Assembly: GCA_949317995.1 (NCBI GenBank)
Contig: OX439050.1
Location: 17,252,061 to 17,316,060, forward strand
DNA from: Acholoe squamosa
Taxonomy: Eukaryota; Annelida; Polychaeta; Phyllodocida; Polynoidae
Reading direction: 5' to 3'
Length of the DNA: 64,000 nucleotides
The position numbers and the translations under genes are program-made. The notes beneath the pieces were generated by a model. That model saw only the letters and a list, made by a program, of their open reading frames with translations. It searched no databases and had not been told where the DNA came from. Positions 54,951 to 64,000 of this stretch are shown here, one piece after another. Position 1 is the first letter of the stretch. Each line of letters begins with the position of its first letter.

Positions 54951-57337
54951 AATTGTATGAATTTCAGGCCCATTTCAGGGATCGAGTTTTCAAGGTTTTT
55001 CTCTGAATTCAGATAATTGTAAGTTCCAAAGACCTAAAGGTTTCTATACAAAACCTAATTGTATAGGTTGCACTGATTGAGTATTTCAGGGATTGTTGTG
55101 CTCTGTCTTTGACATACCTGCATAGTCAATGACCCTGCAGTTCTGGTCTGTAGACTTGCCAGCACTACATTGATGCATTATGACGACAAATGGCATACAT
55201 CTAGAAACAGTAGCCTTTAGAGGTTTAAGGTCCGTGTGTGCTGGAGTCTGTAGAAGGGCGCCATGTTTTATCCAGGTACCATGGAGTCCATTATCAGAGA
55301 TTGAGGTGGGTAAAAACTGCCTCATACACCGACACTATTGCGTGTCTCTAGGTAAGACCTTGCTGAAAGGTTGGCTGAAAGTTCTATTTTCCCTTTATTC
55401 TTTTTCTTTAGATTTTTTCCCCTCTATTTTCCCTTTGCTTATGTTTATTGTAAATCAAAATCATTTTATTCTACAGTCACAGTTTTTATCATATCTCACA
55501 GGAAATCCTCCACTGTATAGAAATAATGAAATCACATATACTCTACGTAAGGTCCCCACCACCAGTGGCATCAGGGGTTAAATTGTATCTGTTTTAACTG
55601 TGGGTAGCATCCCAGTAGACTCATCCCAAAACTAAAGGGAAGGGAATAATGAAAAATGAGAATTATTTTTGGGAGGGACAACATATGAACAGAGCCTAGC
55701 CCTCCCTACATCCCATCACTATCTACCAGTACATCACAGCACAGGTTATACAGTGTAATTGTTTGTACTTTTAGTGTAGAAATATAAAATGAAAGAGGTA
55801 AAATGGGATGTTGGTACAAAACAAAGGGTGTATGATGGGAGCTCCGTATGTGGCCCCCACCCCCACTGTTTGCTTGGCGCTGATTTCGGTCACTTCTGCT
55901 GCCAAGTCAGCCCTAGTTCTGATGGATCCCGTTGAGGGCGCTGGCACCCATCCCAAACACCCCGTCTTAGCCCCTTTACCTCCCTCCTTTTCCCTGTGTA
56001 TATAATTGGTAATTGGTGCTCAGTTTCTAGGTACAGTCTGGATAAAACTGCCGATAATTCTGGTGTTATTCCCTCTAATTCTCCATTGGTCGTCTTTGCC
56101 CTCACGCCCAGGTCTTGGGGCATCTAAAGTTCTTGTTTCACGAATTGGCGAACCTCAACCCAAAGAGATACTTTTTCTAATTTCTTGTTGATCTAGACGT
56201 TGTCTGGGATCTCTAAATACTCTCATGTACAGAATTACATTATGACAGAGGGATACATATTTTTCCCAATGGCATCAATGCATCGCCAGCCAGTCCGAGT
56301 TACTAGCTCCGTGTATCATAATGAAAATCATTTCGAGTGTATTGCGTCTGAGAACTGGCAAAAGCCAAAAAGAAAAAAGAAAGAGAATGAATAAATGAAC
56401 ATCAGAGGTCTCAGATTTCTTTCAGAAGCAGGTGTTCACAGCAAGATCAAAACTAATCATGGAACCTGACACCAGGATAAAAGGTCTACAAATAACCTAC
56501 ACCATTGTCAATAAAATCAATATATCTGAGTAGTTGAATCATATCTGATCAATATAGGCGGAAGGGGGCGTGTTAGATGGAAGTGGAGTGTGCCTTTGGT
56601 ATAGGATGAGTCAGTGAATGGATGTAAAATGTGAAAACAACATTCAGCACAATAATGTAACAATGGACATTCGAAAAAGGATTGTATTTAATGTACTAGC
56701 ACATTGTATTTCTGCTATGTAGATCTTTGACATTTTCATTCATAATGATTAAATGATTAAATCAATACACTATATGATCATCTGCATTTTCCCCCTCATG
56801 TTCCATCACAAAGGGGTGGATATTTGGGAGTTTTCCGATATGCCTCTGCATTTTCAACCAATGAAATATTTCCTCTGATTCACAGCAGAATTCTTTAAGG
56901 GTGCAGTATGTACCCATCATGATATCTCCTATCAGTATCAGTGCTTATCTTCCCAGTACCAGATCAAGCAATGGCTGCCTACACTAGGGTTCATACAAAC
57001 AGGAGATAGAATCAGTGTTGTGGGAAGTATGGGTACCAGCTTTCACCCCTACCCTTCACGCTGTGACCACAGACCGCTGGTTACCCGTGTACCCCTGTAA
57101 TAACTGTGTATAATTACTGCGTCTAATTAGGGACGCTGCGTCCGACTAGTCACGTGACCTCACACAACCCCCACACAGGCACGTGACCTATCTAATCACC
57201 TCCCACCAAATCACAGCCTTATAGCAGTGGGGCACGAGCCCACCCCCAAAAATCTCAAATATCCACTTAAAAATGCACAGGCAAGGAAGAAATGTTAAAA
57301 ATTATGCACCACTGATAATACTTAGTGTAATAAAATG
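54951..57337. other. Probable intron, no exon seen
   Basis: A foldback fragment lies at 55145-55230 (GCCAGCACTACATTGATGCATTATGACGAC). The ORF pair near 55771-56005 is more GC-balanced than its surroundings but shows no family motif or splice sites I trust. Confidence 0.3.
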
Positions 57338-57489
57338 GTAAAGGTGTACGATGATTAGTTTGAGCTGACCGTTTCTTCACGAGGGTGACCTGCCCGTTCC
57401 GCACGAGGCCGTTAGGCCGAGTGCGGAGCGGGCAGGACACCCGAGTGAAGAAACAGGAGGCTCAAACTAATCAGAGTTCATCTTTACAT
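57338..57489. repeat. 150-bp near-perfect palindrome
   Basis: The arms pair in order: GTAAAG…TG with the far right; GATTAGTTTGAGC (57353) with GCTCAAACTAATC (57460); GTTTCTTCAC (57371) with GTGAAGAAAC (57445); CTGCCCGTTCCGCAC (57390) with GTGCGGAGCGGGCAG (57421). The 16-base tip itself contains GGCC…GGCC. Confidence 0.85.
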
Positions 57490-57742
57490 TTATGTCAAGG
57501 TGTTTGGGTTGATAATTAATCGATATTTCATCAATATAATCCATAATTAACTCTTATTTACCCATCGTCATCGCGAAATCCTGACAGTCGCCATTTTGAA
57601 TGTTTACGTTTCAGAAATGCTGCGCATGCGCGGTGGACCTATGACGTCATCGTGCGGATTTCCCGCGGGTTATTTAACGCAGGGGTGCAATACGGGGGTT
57701 CAGTGCTTTCTCTATGGAACTACAATATTCACCTTGACATAA
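57490..57742. mobile_element. 253-bp unit with 13-bp terminal inverted repeats and promoter-like motifs
   Basis: TTATGTCAAGGTG (57490-57502) is exactly complementary to CACCTTGACATAA (57730-57742). Inside are a YY1-type GCCATTTTGAA (57590), an NRF1-type palindrome TGCGCATGCGC (57621), TGACGTCA (57642-57649) and a TATTTAA (57671). It adjoins the palindrome with no gap, so both may be parts of one element. Confidence 0.55.
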
Positions 57743-58852
57743 TACCCCGACCTTAGAGATTGAGGACAATCTTATGAAATAAACCCATGTGTGATCTCTT
57801 ACTTTTTGTGTGAATGAGCATGTTTTAATATCATTGTTAGAGTCAGTTTATGGGCTGTATCCTGAGGCAGAGGGGAAGTTGAAGAATTGAGGTAGGGGGG
57901 GGGGTGATACCCCACCGCCAATTTAATTACAGAAAAAGGCCAACGTGGTTTGATTCCCTCACCATGGGATTCTGTGTGTGGGGTGAAAGTTGTGTAGAAA
58001 CCCCGGGGAAGAAACTCAGCATTTACATGTATATCTAAGACTAGTGTACATTTTGTACCAGAATGGTGATTCACAATGCCAAATAGAGTAACAATTCACC
58101 AAGAAAGCAACATTTGTAATTCTTCAAAACATATCTTCCCTATACATGCTTGGCAATATTTCCTGCAGATTCTTTCATAAGAAAAGATGTTGTAAATCAC
58201 AAACACATCTTTGTTGTTTTTATTTTAGAATATGTCAAGTACACTATTTTCTTGCCAAGGTGAACATTCACCAGAGTCTGGCAAATATCCATTTAGGATT
58301 AGATCATCTTCTTACACTTGCAATAACTGCCAAAAATATACACCCCCTTCAGGTAAACAAAAATCAAAAATATTCACCAAATTTTCTGAATAAGCTTCCA
58401 GGTTCTATCAGTTTGCTTTCTACACTAGTTATGGGTAAGGTAGTCTATAGTCTAGATAGAGAGTTGAGGTGTCTGTCAGCTGTGGTGGTGGTAGTAGTAG
58501 TGCCTGTGGACACACCAAGTCAGGTATGCTTCATTACCTTGTCCTTCTACCCCTCCTAGACAAGGTATGCCCCCAAGGCTGGCGTCCTACATACATCTAT
58601 AAAGTACCCTTTACCCTCACCATCCACAACCTAACATCACTCACACATCACTCCAAATAACCTCAAATATACAGTCTCCATCATGGGGAATTGGTGTGTA
58701 ATTAGGCTCTAACCTATTTAGCCTACATCAGCGCCAGGCGTTGAACTCTGTCATCTAAATTTTCTATACTGAAACAAAGGAATGTCTGTTACTGATGCCT
58801 TTGTTCTGAGTATCGCTAGTACTTTTTAGTACTTTTATAGCTGACCTGACTA
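57743..58852. other. Probable intron, no exon seen
   Basis: G-run near 57897. ORF 58146-58559 has no family motif. Confidence 0.3.
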
Positions 58853-58970
58853 AAGGGGCGGCATGCTATATAAATGTAGTCGTGGCGAGTTACTCACCAG
58901 GGCTACATTCATGCATCGTGAAGACAACTTGACATAATGCCTATGAACACAATGAAATCTAGATCTAAAG
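58853..58970. mobile_element. TTAA-foldback family fragment
   Basis: GGGGCGGCATGCTATATAAATGTAG then GGCGAGTTACTCACC and GGGCTACATTCATGCATCGTGAAGAC: one hairpin with worn flanks. Confidence 0.5.
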
Positions 58971-59192
58971 GACCACACATCTCAGTCCCTCCTCCCTCAC
59001 ATCACCCTTATTACACAAAAACACACCCACACTCACGCACAGACTGAAACTCTGCCGGTTTTTTACTCCCCTTTCTGTTGAGTGTCTGTGTCTGGCATAA
59101 TTCATGTCAGTTATGGGCGTGTTGACACTCTCTCTCTCCTCCACCACCTGATTTATATATTATACTCTATGATACATCTCCACTTGGGGGTA

Positions 59193-59449
59193 CACTTTAA
59201 GGGCTGATAGGGGTTCATTTATGTAGTATGCACATTGGTAGTCATGATGCATTAATGCAGCCCTGGTGAGTCACTGGCCAGGGCTACATTCATGCATCAT
59301 GACGATCCTATGGAGTTGATACACTCCCCAAGGGTCGGCATGATATGCCAATGAAACACTGACAAGCAGTCTCGCCAACACTTCATTAGTGCATCATGAC
59401 GACCAATGGGCATGATGCATTCTTGCATTGGCGGCCTTTAAAGGGTTAA
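59193..59449. mobile_element. TTAA-foldback family copy, full length
   Basis: CACTTTAAGGGCTGATAGG left and GGCGGCCTTTAAAGGGTTAA right. Hairpin 1: CATGATGCATTAATGCAGCCC … GGGCTACATTCATGCATCATG (59244-59302). Hairpin 2: GTCGGCATGATATGCCAATG … CATTAGTGCATCATGACGAC (59333-59403). This is the best view of the three-stem layout together with 63689-63930. Confidence 0.88.
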
Positions 59450-59490
59450 AATGCTGCATAGTGGCACTACAATAGTGCCTTTTGGTTGGA

Positions 59491-59676
59491 GTGAATGAGT
59501 GAGTAATAGATGTTTAACACCATTTCGACAGCTAAGGTCATATTCATGGTGAAAAAACTACATTACACAATTTTATAGGGGAATGCGTCAGTGCCTGTGC
59601 ATATGTCCACCACACACATCCGAGGGGAAAGGAAAGAGGAGAAATAGACCCTTTTAAGTGGGCTAGGGAAACCCGC
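59491..59676 (+). mobile_element. SINE-like retroposon, copy 2
   Basis: Starts GTGAATGAGTGAGTAATAG and ends GGGCTAGGGAAACCCGC. It is flanked by a 13-bp duplication, CCTTTTGGTTGGA, at 59478-59490 and 59677-59689. It aligns along its length with 45368-45550. It has inserted between, or inside, pieces of foldback-family sequence. Confidence 0.85.
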
Positions 59677-59689
59677 CCTTTTGGTTGGA

Positions 59690-59865
59690 CTGATGCGTGA
59701 ATGAAACCCTAGTGAGTTACTAACCAGGGCTACATGCATGTGTCATATGAAGCTATGGGATCCCAAGGGGTCAGCATGGTGCACTGAGACTATTCTGGCG
59801 AGTTACTCACTGATGGTGCACTGGTGCATCATGATGACCAAGAAACATGACTCTTTAGGGCCTGA
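59690..59865. mobile_element. TTAA-foldback family, partial
   Basis: GATGCGTGAATGAAACCCTAGTGAG / AACCAGGGCTACATGCATGTGTCAT hairpin, then GGTCAGCATGGTGCACTGAG and ACTGGTGCATCATGATGACC. Confidence 0.5.
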
Positions 59866-62467
59866 ATGGCGGCTAAAGGTCCATGTTTCTTTTCCCTCAT
59901 TTACCATCATTCAGGCTCTAAAGATTCAATCCCACCCCCTCTATTCACCACAATATGCATTCCGCTGTGAGTGTTGATCTTTTGTGGGATGTCAAATTAC
60001 ACACTGAAAAAAAATTAATAGTCGTAATGGGTGGTGAATAAAAAGTAGACAAGATAACATCAGATATTGTAGGGAGCAGGGGTAGCTGTAGCCTCCAGCC
60101 ATCATATTGTGCAGTATTATGATGGGCCAGGTTTTTTGTAGTTTTTGAATAATATCAAATTCTGTAACCACTGCTCACTACATGGTTGGGGGGGGGGGGG
60201 GGTGTCAGTCAGCCGTGACATCAGTCATGACGCATATTAAAACAGACAACAATTTCATGGTAAAAACTGACAGACAACAGTAAAGTCCCAGTTACCCCTA
60301 TTTTGGGAACCAGTGAATGGGGCGGGAGAGGGGGCGGGGGCATTATCAGTACCCTTACACCTGTGCCAAGTAAATCACTGTCATTTTGTTTGTTTCAAAT
60401 TCACAAAATTCCTAGATTTAATCAGTTTGTTGAAAAACAATTGAGAGATGGGATTGAATTTCCCTTCTGGCAGCTGCTGATATTTGAGTGAATGGAGGTA
60501 AAAGTTATGATTGCAGACGACATTTAGTACTTGTTGCCATGGCGATTGTTTTGATGACGTCATTATCACGTCAAGACGCTGCTGCTGCCAACAAGGGGCA
60601 GGTGCGTCGGGTGTCAAGCCTCACCACAACCCCACCCACATCCCAATACACATGTAGGGCCATAGGGTCTTTCAGCAATCATGGTGTGCAGACGTCTGGT
60701 GCATAGCAGACGACATTTTCAATTTTCTGACAGGGTCTGGTTAGAAGGGCACCTAATGACGACTGCAGCACCACGACCCAACCAACCGCCCCTATAGCAG
60801 ATGGGCATGTGGCACGACATCCATGCATTCTTCTATTTCAATTTTGGTGAGATGAAGGTTGGGGGCGGGGGGTTGTCCCCAATATGGCACGGTCCGCTGG
60901 GCACCCTTTGACCTTGTCTTGACCTTGTCAGCACACACGCAAGGTGGGCGTCCCTGCGTGGTACCCGGATGAAGGGTGATGGCGGAAGATGCGTTAGTTG
61001 TCCTTGTCTTAGCATGCCAACCCTTTTGTTGGCGGTTATCTCCGCACTAAAGACATCTGTTCTGGGTTCGAGGCTAGTGTTTGGGTGGCTCTGATGCTAT
61101 TGGTGCACCATGGGTAGCGTGGTAACAAAGGGAGGGGATGTGCGTGCGCAGGTAACAGGGTGCTACCTCAGGTGTGGAATTATGACATACATGGAATAGC
61201 TGAACGCCATAAAGGCAGCTGAGAAAATCTGTCACACTAGACTTTCATAAGTAGAATCTATTCTTTTTTTGTGTGTCCTATAATTGTGCACACTTGTAAA
61301 ACAGCTGTCATCATTGAATTAGTTTTTGTTTAGGTGTATGTTGAATGTGTAGGTTATGAGTAGTAATGAGTGTCAGGTGCATGGGTGAGGGAGAGATGCT
61401 GATGGCGCACTGATGGGGATGGGGAGGCAATGAGCAGATTTACAGTCTAGTGTAGAGGGAAGTGTTTGAGCTGAAACGCCCTTGTGTCCAGAGCATTTTC
61501 TTGATCTTTGGTTAAAAAAAAAAGGGGGGGGGGGAAGAAGAAGATGCACAGACCTTCTGATAACATGCACAAATGTCCACACCTAAGACCTCTCCTCATA
61601 CACGTACCTCCAAAAAAAGATTTGCTTCCTTTGTCTATCAGCTCTCACATTTCAAATTCAAGCCTACTTTTTCTATCAAGGCCTACAGCCCCACTTACAA
61701 GTACAGCCATCACCCTCCTGCAGATAGCCTAGCCTGTGTGGGGCAGGTAGGCCTAATGAGGGCAGGAAGGGACATAGTTCAGGTAGGACATAGAGAAGTG
61801 CTAAGGTAGCCCTTAAATAGGTTCTTCCCACAGGTGTAAAGTGGCCTCCATTCACACAGAACCACCACAGATTGTCGGCACATGACGGCTGCACCAAGAA
61901 AGGTGCCAGCTTTTTACTCAGCCACTTGTTTTCTCCTAAAACACACCGCTTCATAATTAGGGAACTGCGACTTTGCAAGCTCTTTTTGGAAGCCATGGGT
62001 GGGGCCTTGGGTTTAGGGGAAGGGGGTGGAGAGGAGGCAGTGTTGTTTGTGTCAATATGATTTTTGCTGGCGGGCGGTCAAAAATCAACAGTTGTGTTTT
62101 CATTCCCGTGGACGCTGAGTGATTCTGTGGGTCTGTCTGTCTGCCCCTCGTTTTGGACTCAGGGTGATTTCCCACATGTGATGGGCTGGGGATGCATGGG
62201 GTGAATATTAAATTCTCTTCCTCATTCCCCACCACCCCACTCTCTACTCTCGAATATGCTTTATAGCCATTATAGATAACTTAAATTGAATTTAGCTTAA
62301 TAGAATATCAAACAATTGGCTGGAGAGAGAAGCATTTAAATTCTCTCCACCCACTTCCCCGTCAGAAAACGCAGTTAGTCTATAAAGATCACAAATAGCA
62401 GAAATTGAATTCAGCTCATCCTGCCAAAACAACATGATGTTAACCCTCAGTTGTCAGTATTGTGAGT
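59866..62467. other. Probable intron, weak exon candidate only
   Basis: G-run at 60187-60202, A/G-run near 61510-61540. A weak exon-like segment lies at 60517-60601: TTGCAG acceptor-like bases, ATG at 60539 in GCCATGGCG context, 21 open codons, and CAG|GTGCGT donor. It does not join in frame with the 34.3-kb exon. TGACGTCA at 60553-60560 overlaps it. Confidence 0.3.
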
Positions 62468-62676
62468 TTAACCCATTTAACCCTGGAATTCTGCAACTCT
62501 ATGACAAGAGATACACTGAGTAACTCACCAGGGCTGCATTCATGCATCATACCGTCTCTATACAGGGCTGATACACCTGCTGAAGTTTCAGCATGATGCA
62601 CCAATGCAGCACTGGAGAGTGCGTTACAAGGGCTGCATTGGTGCATGAAGCAGTCATGTCGTCCTCAAAGGGTTAA
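62468..62676. mobile_element. TTAA-foldback family copy
   Basis: TTTAACCCATTTAACCC left and CCTCAAAGGGTTAA right. Hairpin 2: GCATGATGCACCAATGCAGC … GGGCTGCATTGGTGCATGA. Hairpin 1 keeps only its right arm (CACCAGGGCTGCATTCATGCATCAT). Confidence 0.65.
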
Positions 62677-63688
62677 ATTGTGTAAAACATGGCGGCAAAC
62701 CTGATTACTGCCGGTCCCCCAGTATTCTGCTCCTAACTCGGCACTAATGCTATTTATTTTACATCTGAATTGCTATGCCATGTTTATTTTTGCATCTGGT
62801 GCTGCTGCTGCTTCGTCTTTATAGATGTCGTTTGGAGTGTTTCATGAAAAAGGAAAGGGAGGGGGCGGGGAGTTTCTGTAAGTCAATTGCTCCTGGTTTG
62901 TACCACTCTCAGAACAAATATCTTCCCTACAACATGTTTGTCACAGCCTGACGCTTTAGGAATTATTATGAAGATGATTTCGCAGCAGCAGTCTGGATAC
63001 TTGACTTGGATTGAGAATATTTATAAATGTCCAAGCAAGATTGTGCTAAGTACATGTGTACGGTAGTACTCATAATAGATCTATAATTATATGGACCTAC
63101 AATGTGTATAGCTAAACTGTTAAGCCTAACAGCCATCTGCATTAAATAAACCTGTGCACAGCGTTCCACCAACCTTTCCTTTCCCTTTTTTCATAGAGTT
63201 TCGCTTTTTGACTGTAAGTCCCGATGGAAATCAGTCAACTTGTTTTCATATTCTGCTTGCTGATAAATACTGTAAATTATCCCACTTTTTGGAGTGGGTG
63301 GCACTGCAGCATTGAGCATGCTTTGGCCACCATCTTGTGTGGTGCATTGTTGGGGGATTTCTCTCAGAATGAGGCTGGATCCTTGTGTACGTAATACGGT
63401 GACCAGCGTCTCTACAGCGTCCCCTTCCCATCATGCCATTCACCAATCACAAGTCACCACAAACTACGCCATTTTACAGAAAACAACCTGTCATTATTGC
63501 CATAATGATCCGAGTGCCCAGCCTATTGGAGCCACCCCAAATAGCCTGGTCACCCCCACCCCCTAACACATGTACTTTATACAACTAGGCTCCATTTGCT
63601 GATTGGGGAAAGGACGGGGTTTGCTTTGGTGAGTGAAGAAGTAGAGAAAGATGAGGGGTGTGCAGAAATGTCTGCTTGTCTACTCACA
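62677..63688. other. Non-coding stretch
   Basis: A CATGGCGGC at 62689 opens only 15 codons. No other gene feature. Confidence 0.3.
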
Positions 63689-63930
63689 TTTACCCTTTAA
63701 GGACCGCTAATGCATTGGTGCATCATGCCCATAGGTCGTCATCATGCATGAATGAAGGCCTTGTGCGTAACTCGCCAGGGCTACATTCAAGCACCATGCC
63801 CACCCTATTCGGTTGACACACACCTGGAAGGTCGGCATGATGCACCAATGAAGTGCTGGCGAGCAGTCTCGCCAGCACTTCATTGGTACATCATGATGAC
63901 CAATGTGCATGGTACACCTGAAAGGGTTAG
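63689..63930. mobile_element. TTAA-foldback family copy, full length
   Basis: TTACCCTTTAAGGACCGCTAATGC left and CTGAAAGGGTTAG right. Hairpin 2, GGTCGGCATGATGCACCAATG … CATTGGTACATCATGATGACC with AGTGCTGGCGAG / CTCGCCAGCACT inside (63830-63902), is almost perfect. Hairpin 1 (CATCATGCATGAATGAAGGCC / GGGCTACATTCAAGCACCATG) is slightly worn. Confidence 0.88.
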
Positions 63931-64000
63931 TAGGGGCTGTGTAGAAATGACATGTGTCTGTGTGGGCCTCTGTGTGTGTGGTGAAGCCTCCTTGAACACA

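Noticed and set aside
55771-56005. Overlapping sense/antisense ORFs with balanced composition
   Set aside because: No domain motif and no reliable splice sites; short length is compatible with chance.
61020-61090. tRNA or tRNA-derived SINE (GGTTCGAGGCT B-box-like)
   Set aside because: No cloverleaf could be drawn and no A-box at the right distance was convincing.

Overview
The window looks like animal (bilaterian, probably marine invertebrate) nuclear DNA. It is gene-poor and full of short dispersed elements, homopolymer G/C runs and minisatellites. The only clear host coding sequence is a spliced-type first exon. One SINE-like family opens with the GTGAGTGAGT start that I associate with mollusc-type SINEs, but I cannot fix the phylum.

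The main object is a complete, very young Ty3/Gypsy-type LTR retrotransposon at 5983-18828 (12,846 bp). It has a 4-bp target duplication (TATG), LTRs of 366 and 364 bp that differ only by one TA unit, and a primer-binding site matching tRNA-His. Its internal part carries three long intact ORFs. Gag (6512-9451) has a long coiled coil ahead of the capsid domain and a CCHC knuckle. Pol (about 9391-13686, -1 frame relative to gag) runs protease, RT, RNase H, integrase, GPF module, AT-hook-like tail. The third ORF (14204-17710, 1168 aa) sits in the env position but is not env-like: it has two C2H2-like fingers, basic and Ser/Pro/Thr-rich linkers and a C-terminal coiled coil. The 517-nt spacer between pol and ORF3 holds several inverted repeats. 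A 754-nt, partly AT-rich tail separates ORF3 from the 3' LTR.

Left flank (1-5982): no confident gene, a degraded copy of the dispersed foldback family near 2.0-2.45 kb, and a CpG-rich promoter-like patch near 4.7-5.0 kb. Right flank (18833-34200): long-arm foldback elements, MITEs, a cluster of three CRE palindromes, and three tandem arrays, including about 26 copies of a 38-bp unit at 28.7-29.7 kb. At 34285-34375 there is a first coding exon: ATG, hydrophobic signal sequence and a consensus GTAAGT donor in phase 1. This implies a secreted or membrane protein gene whose first intron probably covers much of the remaining 29.6 kb.

From about 18.9 kb to the end the DNA is peppered with at least 25 full or partial copies of one foldback family. 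Its ends read TTAACCCTTTAAGG / CCTTTAAAGGGTTAA (TTAA target, piggyBac-like), and full copies carry an outer stem plus two internal hairpins, so they can fold into a T shape. Terminal pieces of this family appear to have been amplified into separate minisatellites (24-, 28/30- and 38-bp units). Two copies of an approximately 185-bp SINE-like repeat (45.4 and 59.5 kb) each have a perfect 13-bp target duplication.
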